The notes under the pieces were generated by a model. That model saw only the letters and a list, made by a program, of their open reading frames with translations, was not told the DNA's origin and made no database searches. A stretch of 64,000 nt of DNA from UBA6522 sp965205045 (lineage in GTDB: Bacteria > Pseudomonadota > Gammaproteobacteria > Steroidobacterales > Rariloculaceae), in contig OZ242031.1 of NCBI GenBank assembly GCA_965205045.1, positions 4,402,001 through 4,466,000 on the forward strand, in the 5' to 3' direction. How positions within the stretch are numbered: position 1 is the stretch's first letter; every line of letters starts with the position of its first letter. The position numbers and the translations under genes were made by a program. Shown one piece after another: positions 7,962 through 17,567 of the stretch.

Positions 7962-8984
7962 ATGGTCAAGGTACTGGTATCGGGATTTGGCGTTATCGGG
8001 CAGCGACTCGCCGACGGAGTGGCGCTGCAGGAGGACATGGAACTGGTGGGTGTCGTGGATGCGGCGCCGACCCTTACAGTGCAGGCTCTGCGCGACAGAG
8101 GCATGCCGTACAGGCTGTTCGCGGCCTATGACGACGCCCGCGCACCGCTGGAAGCCGCCGGCGTGCCGGTGGCCGGCACGATGGACGAAGTCCTGTCCGA
8201 CGTGGACGTCGTTCTCGACGCGGCGCCGGGAGGAATTGGCGCGAAGAACAAGGAACTCTATATCAAGCACGGCAACAAGGCCGTCTTCCAGGGTGGCGAA
8301 AAGGACGAAGTCGCCGATGTCTTCTTCCACGGCTATGCGAACTACGAGAAGGGGCTGAATGCCCAGTTCCTCAAGTTGACGTCCTGCAACACGACCGGGC
8401 TGATCCGGACCATCGACTGCCTGGATCGAGGCCCCGGCGTGGAACGCGTCGCCATCACCATCGTGCGGCGCGTGGCCGACCCCGGCGACTACCACCGGGG
8501 CATCGTCAACGCCCTGAAAGTGGACAAGGCGCCCAACCACCAGGCGGTGGATCTGATGTCCATCATGCCCCACGTGGACGCCACCGGGTTGCTGGTGCAC
8601 ACGCCGATTACCCACGGCCATTTCATTTCGGTTCTTGCCACACCAAGGGACGATTTGTCGGTGAACGAAGCAAGGGACCTGTTTGCGGCGCATGACCGAA
8701 TCCGAGTTGTTTCCATCGAGCAGGGATTCCTGGGCAACGCCTCGATCTTCAAGTACGCGCGAGACCTGGGATTCTCAAGGGGAGACATCTACGAAGTACC
8801 CGTTTGGGAAGACACCCTGGTGAAGTCGGGACGCGACATCATGTTCGGTATCCATATACCGCAGGAGTCGGTGACGATCCCCGAATCCATCGATGGCATT
8901 CGTGCGTCCATGGCCATGGAGACGGACCGGCTGAAGGCCGTCGGCGATACCAACCGTTACCTGGGCCTGCCCTACTGGAAGTAG
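7962..8984 (+). CDS. gap: Type II (archaeal-type) glyceraldehyde-3-phosphate dehydrogenase
   Basis: A 340-residue enzyme that interconverts glyceraldehyde 3-phosphate and 1,3-bisphosphoglycerate. The ATG at 7962 follows a strong GGAAAGGGTCAGGA leader. The Rossmann start is VLVSGFGVIGQRLADG and the catalytic cysteine is C142 in LTSCNTTGL, the form seen in archaeal type II enzymes rather than the SCTTNCL motif of bacterial GapA. Length also matches the archaeal class. It lies 150 bp before pgk on the same strand, so the two enzymes catalyse consecutive steps. Confidence 0.93.
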   Translation: MVKVLVSGFGVIGQRLADGVALQEDMELVGVVDAAPTLTVQALRDRGMPYRLFAAYDDARAPLEAAGVPVAGTMDEVLSDVDVVLDAAPGGIGAKNKELYIKHGNKAVFQGGEKDEVADVFFHGYANYEKGLNAQFLKLTSCNTTGLIRTIDCLDRGPGVERVAITIVRRVADPGDYHRGIVNALKVDKAPNHQAVDLMSIMPHVDATGLLVHTPITHGHFISVLATPRDDLSVNEARDLFAAHDRIRVVSIEQGFLGNASIFKYARDLGFSRGDIYEVPVWEDTLVKSGRDIMFGIHIPQESVTIPESIDGIRASMAMETDRLKAVGDTNRYLGLPYWK

Positions 8985-9134
8985 TCCGCGCCGAAGCTGG
9001 CCGGGAGGCTCGTCGATGAATGGACGGCACGTCGCGCGGAGGCGCGGTTTCCGTGGCTTGCGCATGTTTCCATCCCGCGCTCCGCAGTTGCGCCCGGCGG
9101 CGGCAATCTGCCTCAAACGCTTCGGGAGACATCC

Positions 9135-10385
9135 GTGGCAAGCATGACCCGTCTCGATCATTTCGACTACAGAGGAAAAACCGTGCTGCTGCGGGTGGAT
9201 ATCAATTCGCCCATCGATGTCGACACGAAGCGCATCGTCAACGAAAACCGCATTCGAAAAAGCCTCCCGACGATTCGGCATCTGCTCGATGACGGCGCCC
9301 GGCTCGCACTGATCGCGCACCAGGGCGACACGCTGGACTATCAGAACCTGATACCTCTTGCGGAACACGCCGAGAAGTTGACCGGGTACCTGGACCGGCC
9401 CGTGACCTACATCGATGACGTGGCCGGACCCGCGGCCCGGCAAGCGGTAAAGGCCCTCCGGCCCGGAGAAGCCGTTCTGCTCGGCAACCTCCGCTACCTG
9501 AGCGAGGAGATTTCAACCTTCGAGACTGCCGTGAAACTGGCGCCCGGGGAAATGCTGGACACGTATCTGGTCCGCGGGCTGGCGCCGCTGATCGACTACT
9601 ACGTCAACGACGCCTTCGCAGCCGCCCACCGCAACGCTCCTTCCATGGTGGCCTTCCAGGAACTGAAGCCCACCGCCGCCGGAATTCTGCTGGCGGACGA
9701 GGTTGCAGCCCTGGACCGGGTGATGCACGCACCCGAGCACCCCTGCGTCTTCGTCCTCGGTGGCGCAAAGATCTCCGATGCCTTCGGAATGATGGAGCCG
9801 GTGCTCGCATCGGGTACGGCCGATCGGATCCTGGCGTGCGGCATTACCGGAGAGATCATGTTGCAGGCCGGCGGATACAGCCTCGGCCGCAAACAGGAGC
9901 AGTACCTTGCGGACCGCGGGCTTGACGTCTTCGTCCAGCAGGCTGAACAGTACCTGCGTGAATACCCCGGCAGAATCTCGATGCCCCTGGACCTGGCCTA
10001 TGCCGAGTCCGGCCAGCGCCGCGAGATTGCCGTCGGAGACCTGCCCGCCGAGCACCTGTTCCTGGACATAGGCGAGCGCACAATTGCGGCATACGAAGCC
10101 GAACTCCGCGGGGCAAAAACCATTTTCGTCAACGGACCGCCGGGCGTTTACGAACAAGCGGAGTTTGCCGCGGGGACACGTGCCATATGGCGCGCGATAG
10201 CTGCCTCGCAGGGCTATTCGGTGATCGGCGGCGGCGACACGGTCACGGCGGCGGCGAGTTTTGTCGATACGGCTGACATCGACTACGTCTGTACCGCAGG
10301 GGGCGCAATGGTGCGGTATCTCTCCGGTATCCGGCTGCCTCTCATCGAGGCCATGGAACAGGCCCACGCCCGGGATTGTCCTTGA
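9135..10385 (+). CDS. pgk: Phosphoglycerate kinase, archaeal-type
   Basis: A 416-residue kinase transferring phosphate between 1,3-bisphosphoglycerate and ADP. The GTG start is chosen because GGGAG lies a normal distance upstream; an in-frame ATG three codons later is possible. Diagnostic motifs are present: VLLRVDINSPID, FVLGGAKISDAF, VNGPPGVYE and the nucleotide-binding VIGGGDTVTAA. The length and stretches such as LIAHQGD and VNDAFAAAHRNAPS fit archaeal PGKs better than the shorter bacterial form (about 390). It pairs with the type II GAPDH upstream. Its stop codon abuts that of the convergent response-regulator gene. Confidence 0.94.
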   Translation: MASMTRLDHFDYRGKTVLLRVDINSPIDVDTKRIVNENRIRKSLPTIRHLLDDGARLALIAHQGDTLDYQNLIPLAEHAEKLTGYLDRPVTYIDDVAGPAARQAVKALRPGEAVLLGNLRYLSEEISTFETAVKLAPGEMLDTYLVRGLAPLIDYYVNDAFAAAHRNAPSMVAFQELKPTAAGILLADEVAALDRVMHAPEHPCVFVLGGAKISDAFGMMEPVLASGTADRILACGITGEIMLQAGGYSLGRKQEQYLADRGLDVFVQQAEQYLREYPGRISMPLDLAYAESGQRREIAVGDLPAEHLFLDIGERTIAAYEAELRGAKTIFVNGPPGVYEQAEFAAGTRAIWRAIAASQGYSVIGGGDTVTAAASFVDTADIDYVCTAGGAMVRYLSGIRLPLIEAMEQAHARDCP

Positions 10386-11084
10386 TCACTCCAGCTTGTA
10401 GCCGACGCCATAGACGGTGCGAATCACTTCCTCATCTGGAATAAACTCTCGAACTTTACGTCGCAAGTTCTTAATATGGCTATCCATTGTGCGGTCGCTT
10501 ACCGTGCGGCTGTCCTTGTAGACCCGATCCATCAACTGGTTGCGGGAAAAGACGCGGCCCGGATTTCCGAGCAATACGCCGAGTAGCCGAAACTCGAGCG
10601 GAGTAAGATCCAGAGCATATCCGTTGACATGCGCCCGGTGGTGTTCGCGGTCGATGACGATGCCCAGGTACTCGCCACCCGGGGCATTCTGCGAAGCCAC
10701 GCGCCGCATGATGGCATGCACCCTGGCCACCACTTCCCGCGGACTGAACGGCTTGCAGATGTAGTCGTCGGCGCCGAGTTCCAGACCCAGCAAACGATCG
10801 ATTTCCTCCACTCGGGCCGTCACCATGACGATGGGAACGTCCGAGAATCCCCGAATCTCCCGGCAGATGGACATGCCGTCCCTGCCGGGCAACGTGATAT
10901 CGAGCAGGATGAGCCGGGGATCGTGGTCGCGCACCCAGGGAACGACCTCTTCCCCGTTGCCGATATGGTGTGTCGGATAGCTCGCCTGCACCAGGTAGTC
11001 GACGAGAAGCTGCGCGATCTTCGGCTCGTCCTCGACCACCAGGATCGGCGAGCCGTTGATCGCCGTGGCCCGCGTGACGGTCAT
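10386..11084 (-). CDS. OmpR/BaeR-like response regulator
   Basis: A 232-residue two-component regulator. The receiver domain (about residues 12-125) has the acidic pair in VVEDEP, the phospho-acceptor Asp in LILLDITLPGRDG, the Thr in MVTAR and the Lys in ICKPFSP. A winged-helix DNA-binding domain follows (DLTPLEFRLL, SRTVSDRTMDSHIKNLRRK, IRTVYGVGYKLE). Its start overlaps the kinase stop by four bases (ATGA), so the pair is co-translated. Closest in pattern to BaeR, which controls envelope stress and efflux in enterics; targets here are unknown. Confidence 0.93.
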   Translation of the reverse strand: MTVTRATAINGSPILVVEDEPKIAQLLVDYLVQASYPTHHIGNGEEVVPWVRDHDPRLILLDITLPGRDGMSICREIRGFSDVPIVMVTARVEEIDRLLGLELGADDYICKPFSPREVVARVHAIMRRVASQNAPGGEYLGIVIDREHHRAHVNGYALDLTPLEFRLLGVLLGNPGRVFSRNQLMDRVYKDSRTVSDRTMDSHIKNLRRKVREFIPDEEVIRTVYGVGYKLE

Positions 11085-12499
11085 CCTGCCGCGTGAACGG
11101 CTGCCGGTAGCCGGACGACCATTTTCAGTCCGCCCAGCCCTGACGGCGATGCGCTGATACTCCCGCCCAGCGCATGCGCAATCCGCTTGCAGATGGCGAG
11201 CCCCAACCCCGCACCGCCCGTCTGGCGGCCCCTGGAACTCTCCACCCGGTAGAGCCGCTTGAACAGACGGGGCATCGCATCCTTCGGCACATTCGGCGCG
11301 GAATCCTCGATACTGACTTCGATGTCCTTGCCCCGCTGCACGCAGGCGACACGTACACGTCCACCCCGATCGGTGTACCGAATCGAATTTTCAAGCACGT
11401 TGGTGAAGAGCTGCCCGAGGCGGTTGACGTCGATCAACGCTTCCAATGGCCCTTCGGGATAGCGTGTTTCCAATTCAAGACCCGCATCGCGAATCCGCGC
11501 CTCGAACAATTCCACCGTATCTTCCAGCACCTGTCCGACGTCGGCGACCTCCTTGCGGTAGCGAAGCGCCCCCACATCCGCGACGGAGAGCTGGTAAATG
11601 TCGTTGACGAGTTTGGTGAGCCGTTCGACCTCGCCGCTGAGGGACTTGCGGGTCGTTTCGTCGAATGGCCGCACACCGTCTTCCACCGCCTGCAGTTCGC
11701 CCCTCAATACGGACAGGGGCGTACGCAACTCGTGAGAGATGTCGGCGATCCACTGACGCTGGGCTTGCTGGTTCCGTTCCAGTGTCTCGGCGAGGACGTT
11801 GAAGTTTCTCGCCAGTCCGCCCAGTTCATCGGAAGACCGCACGTTGAGCCGTTCCGTGAATCGCCCGTCGGCAAGCGCCTGCGTGCCCCGAGTCAGTCGG
11901 GAGATGGGCGAGACGATCTGACGGGAGAACGCCACGGCGAACACGCCCGCCAGGAGGAGCGCGAATACCGCCGTACCGTAGATCCAGCGAACCTGCTGCT
12001 GCGAAAACTGCTGATCCAGGTCCCGGGCCAGCGTCTCCAGCGGATTGAGATGCAGGTTGCCCACCACTTCGCCGACGACGACGATGGGCTCGATGCGCAG
12101 CGGCGTATCCCCGGCGGGCGGACCGAACAACCGGTTTCCCGAAGCGTCAAGCACGGAAATTCGCGGTGATACGGCCAATGGATCCCTGGACACGGCAGTG
12201 CCGTCGTGCGACGCCAGCATGCGTTGTGGAAGACCGTCAGAGCGAGTCGTACCAGGTGGAGCCATGAGTTCCAGCCACCGGTCCCGGTCTCTCCCGACGG
12301 TCTCCCAATCGCCCTCTTCCCCGTAAACCTCGGAGAGTCTCAGGGCGAAATAGCGAAGTGCCTCGGCCTCGTTCTCGTTAACGTAGTTCAGGAACCCGCG
12401 CTCGAAGCTCCAGCGTGTGACACCGGTGGTCAGCGCAAGCACCACCAGGGCGGCGAGCAGGAACCCCATGAATATTTTCTGTCCGATTCCGATGCGCAT
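11081..12499 (-). CDS. BaeS-like sensor histidine kinase
   Basis: A 472-residue membrane kinase, started at the ATG at 12499 (MRIGIGQKIFMGF); the frame is open further upstream but lacks a credible start. The first membrane helix (about 9-30) is followed by a periplasmic sensor region, a second helix near 155-175, and a HAMP domain (VSPISRLTRGTQALADG). The H-box is DISHELRTPLSVLRG, then N-box NVLENSIRYT, G1 SIEDSAPNVP and G2 GGAGLGLAICKR. The DSAPxVP form is characteristic of BaeS. It faces divergently a TonB-dependent receptor gene, a possible target. Confidence 0.92.
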   Translation of the reverse strand: MRIGIGQKIFMGFLLAALVVLALTTGVTRWSFERGFLNYVNENEAEALRYFALRLSEVYGEEGDWETVGRDRDRWLELMAPPGTTRSDGLPQRMLASHDGTAVSRDPLAVSPRISVLDASGNRLFGPPAGDTPLRIEPIVVVGEVVGNLHLNPLETLARDLDQQFSQQQVRWIYGTAVFALLLAGVFAVAFSRQIVSPISRLTRGTQALADGRFTERLNVRSSDELGGLARNFNVLAETLERNQQAQRQWIADISHELRTPLSVLRGELQAVEDGVRPFDETTRKSLSGEVERLTKLVNDIYQLSVADVGALRYRKEVADVGQVLEDTVELFEARIRDAGLELETRYPEGPLEALIDVNRLGQLFTNVLENSIRYTDRGGRVRVACVQRGKDIEVSIEDSAPNVPKDAMPRLFKRLYRVESSRGRQTGGAGLGLAICKRIAHALGGSISASPSGLGGLKMVVRLPAAVHAAG

Positions 12500-12739
12500 G
12501 ATGCTGATCGATTCACTCCAATGAGCAGAGCCGCCGGCACTGTCGAACCGCAGGCAGTTCGACAGAGTCGTGCTGCGACATAGTATAGGTAAAATCGAAA
12601 TTTGGTCATAACACCGGAAATCGGGAATTCCTCCATAATCTCTACACATTTCTTGGTTATGTTGTGCCTGAGGGGAAAGGTGTGCCTGTTGCATCTCTGC
12701 AACGAGCGCAGCAGATATGGTGATAACAGGGGATATGCA

Positions 12740-15451
12740 ATGATCCGAATCAGTCAGATATTCATGGTGGGAGTCTTCGCGACTCTGGCCGTGGGCGAAC
12801 CCGTCCAGGCCCAGACGGAGCAGGACTTCGTGCTCGAGGAAATCATCGTCACGGCACGCAAGCGTGAAGAGAGTCTCCAGGAAGTACCGGTATCCATCTC
12901 CGTACTGAGCGACGGTCTGATCGAAGACACGGGCATTCTGACCCAGGAAGAATTATTCCAGTTGGTGCCGGGCATCTACTACGACGAAGGTCCCGACCGT
13001 AATGCCGCATTCCCCAGCGTACGCGGCGTCCAGTCCAACGAAATCGCAACCAATCGAACCAAGGTAACGGCCTTTGTCGACGGCATGCCGATCCTGGGTT
13101 CCCAGGGCTCGCTCGGATTCGGCAACCTGGAGCAGGTCGAAATCTATCGCGGTCCGCAAAGCGCAGCCTTCGGACGTTCCACATTCGGCGGCGCGATCAA
13201 CTACGTGACCCGGGACCCGGGCGAGGAATTCGAAGGCAACGTCCGCGCAGAAGTGAATGGCTACGGACGCCGGCTCCTGCGGGCGGGTGTTTCCGGCCCG
13301 ATAAGCGACACCGTGGGCTACATGTTGAACATCGAATACGAAGACAGCACGGCCCCGGACGACTACCTCGCCACCAACATCGCCGGCGACGAACTCCAGT
13401 ACGGCGAGCGCAATACCGACTCAGTTTCCGGCAAGATGGTCTTCAATCCCTCCGACAACCTGGAAATCGAGCTGACATACAGCAATATCGTCACCTTCGA
13501 TACGCCGGGCGTGTCCTACTACATCACCGAGGAAGCCCGGGATGCCTGCTTCGCCGACAACGGAATCATCGTCGTGGGCATGGGCGCCGGCCTTGCAGTC
13601 GACGGAACCTACGACTGTCCCGACTGGAGCCAGGGCGCATCGCTGTGGGCCCAGAACGATCGATCTTCGGTCCTGGCGCTGGCCTTCGACAACCCCGAAT
13701 ATGCGCGCCAGTTCCCACAGTATCAGGGCCTGAGCCAACAGGAACAGGAAGATCTGCTTTTTCTGGCGCGGTCACAGTCGGTTTTCGGCGACTATTTCTC
13801 CGCACACGACGAGCGCGACCGTTTCTCGATTCAGGCCGATTATGCGACGGACAACGGCCATGCGCTGCAATTCACGGCTTTCAGCGGTTCGGAGAAATAC
13901 ATTCGAGGGGCCGACGGCACCCGTGATCCGGCCACCCCGATCACCTTTGTGAGGCCCATGGCCATGGGCCCGCCCATGGGGCCGCTGCCTCCCTGGCAGT
14001 ATGCCGACATGGGGCCGGGGGCCACCGTCGGATCGATCATGTCGGATCCGACCGATATCAGCGAGGCCTATGCCGAGGTCCGTTGGGTTTCTCCGGCGGA
14101 AAACCGCCTTCGCTATGTCGTTGGCGCTTCGCATTACAACTACGACTTCCTGACTACCCTTTACTTTGGCGGTTATGACGCATTGGTTCGCGGTGACGAA
14201 GCGGTTCAGCGCTATCTGGCGCTCACGGGAGACGATCCTTCGGTTCCCGATCAACTGCTCGGTGAGTCGGCCTCGAACACAAGCGTTTTCTTCAACGCCA
14301 CCTATGACGTGACGGATCGGCTGGCCCTGACCGCAGAAGGCCGTTATCAGAATGACGAAGTATCGGGTGAAGACACCATTTCAGGGAACACGGGCTCGGT
14401 GCTGACCAAGAAGTTCGTTCCCCGATTGTCCTTCAACTACAACTTCAGCGAGACAACCTCGTTCTACGGTCAGTTCGCCAGAGGCAACAACCCCGCAGGC
14501 GTGAATGTGGGATTCTTCAACGAGGCTCTCCAGGAAACTCTGGCCCGGGCAAACCAGTTGTGGGAATCCACAAACGGCGACCAGGGCGTTCCCTACGATC
14601 TGGATACCGTCATCAACTTCGATGAAGAGCAACTGACCAATCTGGAGTTCGGCATCAAGGGCAGCGCCTTCGACGGCCGCCTTCAGTACGCTACGGCGAT
14701 TTACGTCATGGAATGGGAAGGCAACGTCCAGCCGATAAACCTCTATTGGGGGGATCCAAGTCTGCCAAGGAACCAGCGGGACCCGAACGAGAGCAACCGT
14801 ACCTTCCTGAACAACGGCGACCAGGAGATGAAGGGTGCGGAGTTCGAAGGCAACCTGTTCGTCACGGACAGCTTCAGCATCCGTGGAGCCCTTGGCCTTC
14901 TGGATGCCCATTACACGAACTTCTGTGACGTGAATATAGCCGCCATGGGCGGCGTGGGTGACTACGCGTTGGCAACCGGCCGCCCGGTGGTCCGGGAAAC
15001 CGGCGGGCGATATGCAGCATGCTACCGCGTGGACGGGTTTGAACAGAGAGAACAACCCAAGGTAACCGGTTCCCTGAGTCCAAGCTATCGCGGCGTCGTG
15101 GGTGACGCCGGATTGAGCTGGAATGCACGGGCGGACGTGCGTTTCGAATCGGAACAGTGGCTGGATTCGGCAAATATCGTTGCAACCCCGGGGGTGACTA
15201 CCGTGAACGTTTCCGCCGGCCTGAATGGCGAAAACTGGAGTGCGGTCCTGTACGTCAACAATCTGACCGATGAAGACACGCCTCGCAGGCTTGCATCGGG
15301 TGAAGACGTGACGATCAGCCCCCTGAGTCCGGGGAGTCTGGCCATAGCTGCCGCGGCTCCACGCGGCGTAACCATTGACCCCAGGGAAAACTGGCGGGTC
15401 ACTCCGCGTCCACCGCGTACCGTCGGCCTTCGGGTGAATTACAACTTCTGA
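12740..15451 (+). CDS. TonB-dependent outer-membrane receptor
   Basis: A 903-residue outer-membrane transporter. The ATG at 12740 follows AGGGGA and begins a signal peptide ending at VQAQ. A plug domain (about residues 35-165) has the family pattern EEIIVTARKREESLQEVPVS, LVPGIYY and VEIYRGPQSAAFGRSTFGGAINYVT. The rest is a beta-barrel finishing in VGLRVNYNF with the C-terminal aromatic needed for insertion. A Met/Gly/Pro-rich loop (MAMGPPMGPLPP, about residue 415) stands out in an extracellular region. No substrate can be read; the divergent BaeSR pair may regulate it. Confidence 0.93.
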   Translation: MIRISQIFMVGVFATLAVGEPVQAQTEQDFVLEEIIVTARKREESLQEVPVSISVLSDGLIEDTGILTQEELFQLVPGIYYDEGPDRNAAFPSVRGVQSNEIATNRTKVTAFVDGMPILGSQGSLGFGNLEQVEIYRGPQSAAFGRSTFGGAINYVTRDPGEEFEGNVRAEVNGYGRRLLRAGVSGPISDTVGYMLNIEYEDSTAPDDYLATNIAGDELQYGERNTDSVSGKMVFNPSDNLEIELTYSNIVTFDTPGVSYYITEEARDACFADNGIIVVGMGAGLAVDGTYDCPDWSQGASLWAQNDRSSVLALAFDNPEYARQFPQYQGLSQQEQEDLLFLARSQSVFGDYFSAHDERDRFSIQADYATDNGHALQFTAFSGSEKYIRGADGTRDPATPITFVRPMAMGPPMGPLPPWQYADMGPGATVGSIMSDPTDISEAYAEVRWVSPAENRLRYVVGASHYNYDFLTTLYFGGYDALVRGDEAVQRYLALTGDDPSVPDQLLGESASNTSVFFNATYDVTDRLALTAEGRYQNDEVSGEDTISGNTGSVLTKKFVPRLSFNYNFSETTSFYGQFARGNNPAGVNVGFFNEALQETLARANQLWESTNGDQGVPYDLDTVINFDEEQLTNLEFGIKGSAFDGRLQYATAIYVMEWEGNVQPINLYWGDPSLPRNQRDPNESNRTFLNNGDQEMKGAEFEGNLFVTDSFSIRGALGLLDAHYTNFCDVNIAAMGGVGDYALATGRPVVRETGGRYAACYRVDGFEQREQPKVTGSLSPSYRGVVGDAGLSWNARADVRFESEQWLDSANIVATPGVTTVNVSAGLNGENWSAVLYVNNLTDEDTPRRLASGEDVTISPLSPGSLAIAAAAPRGVTIDPRENWRVTPRPPRTVGLRVNYNF

Positions 15452-15462
15452 GGCACGGGCGG

Positions 15463-16244
15463 ATGAAATTTCGCGCAGCAACGACTGTACTGACGGCTGC
15501 GGCGCTGTGGCGCCGCGCCGCCGGGATGGCGTTGGCAGCTTTTGTTCTGGCGGCCGGAGCAGCCAATGCGCACCACTCCGCCAACGCCGCCTTCACCACG
15601 AACGTCATCGAGGTCGAGGGAACGGTCACCGAACCGGCGCCTGGACCATGGGTCCCGGCGGTGGCATGGGGGCGGGCGGAATGGGGATGGGCGGCGGCCC
15701 CGGTGACCGCACACCGCCTCCCTACAACGAGGCGGGCACGGCCGCGGTGGCGGCTTTCGATCCCATCAGCGACCCGGTCGTGGCCTGCGAACCTCCGGGC
15801 CTGGTCCGTCAGGCGGCGTTTACGCCCCATCCCGTGCGGATGACGCAACTGGAAGACCGGATCATCCTGGAGTACGAAGAGTACGGCGGGCGCCGCGAGA
15901 TCCTGCTGGACGCGCCGGACCCCGGCGATATCGAACATACCCATCTGGGTTACTCGACGGCGCGATACGAGGGCGGCACGCTGGTCATCGAGTCAAGCCG
16001 GCTGCTGGAGAACTACACCAGTCCTCTCGGCAATCCCGTGAGCGACCGGACCACCATGGTAGAGACCTTCAGGCGCATGGACGATCCCGGCATCGGCGCG
16101 GCGCTGGCGCTGGAAACGGTCATCGCCGACCCGGCCTATCTGACGGGTCCCTGGACGCTTCGCTGGCTCAAGTACTACACGCCGGAGTACGAGTTCATCC
16201 CGAATGATTGCCGCGTGCCGCCGGTGTACCAACCGCCCGAGTGA
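15463..16244 (+). pseudogene. Chimeric remnant: DUF6152 signal/N-terminus joined out of frame to a secreted hypothetical
   Basis: Frame 1 from ATG 15463 encodes a signal peptide and the opening of a DUF6152 protein (AHHSANAAF..., VIEVEGTVTE). At about 15640 sense switches to another frame, which reads the C-terminal part of a different secreted family (PPPYNEAGTAAVAAFDP, VACEPPGL, EHTHLGYSTARYEGGTLVIE) through to the stop at 16244. The second part resembles the protein at 36536..37330. The simplest reading is a deletion that fused two neighbouring genes out of frame. A sequencing or assembly error is an alternative. The Gly/Met-rich stretch just after the junction is low complexity and could have promoted slippage. 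Confidence 0.7.
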
Positions 16245-16390
16245 TCGGCCCGCACCAGCGGGCTACATCCTGCGAACACTCGCGCCATCGGGTATCGAGG
16301 CGCAACCGACGTTCAACGCGATGGCGCGCGCCCGTGCCCGCAGGTCGCGTCTTCAGTTACGCCGCGTGCTATCCCGTCAAGCGTTGACGC

Positions 16391-17476
16391 CTACTCGGCA
16401 ACGGAATTGACCCGGACAGGCGTCCAGGCCATGCCGTCGGGGTCGCCGACGTCGGAAACCAGCACCTCGCGGTCGGTCAGGCCATCGAGGTTGAATGTCA
16501 GCACCTCGCCCGCGCCACGGTCGCCGACAAAGGCCAGGCCGTCGTGGATCAGGACGCCGAAGGAGGAACCCCGGGGCTCGTCGCCCAGCGGAACCTCGGT
16601 CAACAGCGACCTCGACCCGACATCCCACAGCCGCAGGTACTGCGGCACCGGCCCGCCGCCGCCACCGCCGTTGGGCGATATGGCAAAACCGTCCGGCCCC
16701 ATCTCGATACGTCCGGTGTAGCGCCTGGAATCGAGCGTCTCGACAATTTCCAGCGATTCCGCATCGATGACGGAGATGGTCTCCTCCTGGCGGTTCGCGA
16801 CCCATATCTCGCTGCCGTCGGCGGAAACGTCGATTCCCTCGGCGCCCGGTCCGGTCTCGATGACGACCGGAGCGCGGTCCTCGTCCAGGAAGATGGCCGA
16901 AAAGGTCCCGTCGCCGAGCCGGCTGCTGACGTAGGCCCGCGACCCGTCGGGGCTCAGTCGCACCATGTGGCCTTCGCGCCCGCCGGTGGCATAGGTCCTG
17001 ACCACTGTCTGCGCCTCCAGGTCGATCAGCGCCAACTGGTCGGAATCCTGCATCGTCGCCACGGCGTGACGGCCATCCGGGAGAAACAGCGCGGTATGGG
17101 GCCGTGAATCGGGACCGAGATCGATCCTCGCCACGGCGCTGGCCGTGGCCACGTCCATGAGAATGACGTGACGTCCGGGCCGGTCGTTGGGCCCGTATTC
17201 GGATGTGAGCGCCATCGTACCGTCGGGCGATACGTCAACCTCGTGGGGAATGATCTCTCCTACCGGCACCCTGGCAACCTCGGCACGCGTTGGCAGATCG
17301 ATGAATGCAATGCTGCCGGAAGCCCGGTCGGTCACCAGCAAGGTACCGTCCAGCATGGCGCCATCCGGCGCCGGGCCACCGTCGGAACAGCCGAAAGACC
17401 AGAAGACGGCCGGCAAAACGAACACCCACCGCACGATACGACGACCGCATCGCCCCAAACCTCGACCTACAGGCAT
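16391..17476 (-). CDS. YVTN-type beta-propeller lipoprotein
   Basis: A 361-residue lipoprotein: the signal peptide ends in the lipobox WSFGC. The mature part consists of about seven repeats of the YVTN/Lactonase_7-like propeller, each with a pattern such as VDVSPDGTMALTSEYG, VRLSPDGSRAYVSSRLG and IDVSADGSEIWVANRQ. Such proteins are usually surface or periplasmic binding or scaffold proteins, sometimes accompanying PQQ enzymes. It diverges from the PQQ dehydrogenase gene (91 bp between starts), so shared control is plausible. A poly-Gly stretch sits near residue 265. Confidence 0.8.
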   Translation of the reverse strand: MPVGRGLGRCGRRIVRWVFVLPAVFWSFGCSDGGPAPDGAMLDGTLLVTDRASGSIAFIDLPTRAEVARVPVGEIIPHEVDVSPDGTMALTSEYGPNDRPGRHVILMDVATASAVARIDLGPDSRPHTALFLPDGRHAVATMQDSDQLALIDLEAQTVVRTYATGGREGHMVRLSPDGSRAYVSSRLGDGTFSAIFLDEDRAPVVIETGPGAEGIDVSADGSEIWVANRQEETISVIDAESLEIVETLDSRRYTGRIEMGPDGFAISPNGGGGGGPVPQYLRLWDVGSRSLLTEVPLGDEPRGSSFGVLIHDGLAFVGDRGAGEVLTFNLDGLTDREVLVSDVGDPDGMAWTPVRVNSVAE

Positions 17477-17567
17477 CCGCCTCTCCCATCATGAATTCGT
17501 CCCGCAATCAGAACACGGGACGAATTCCCTGCGCAAGGATGCCCAAGCCGGTTTGTTCACCGGCGCG

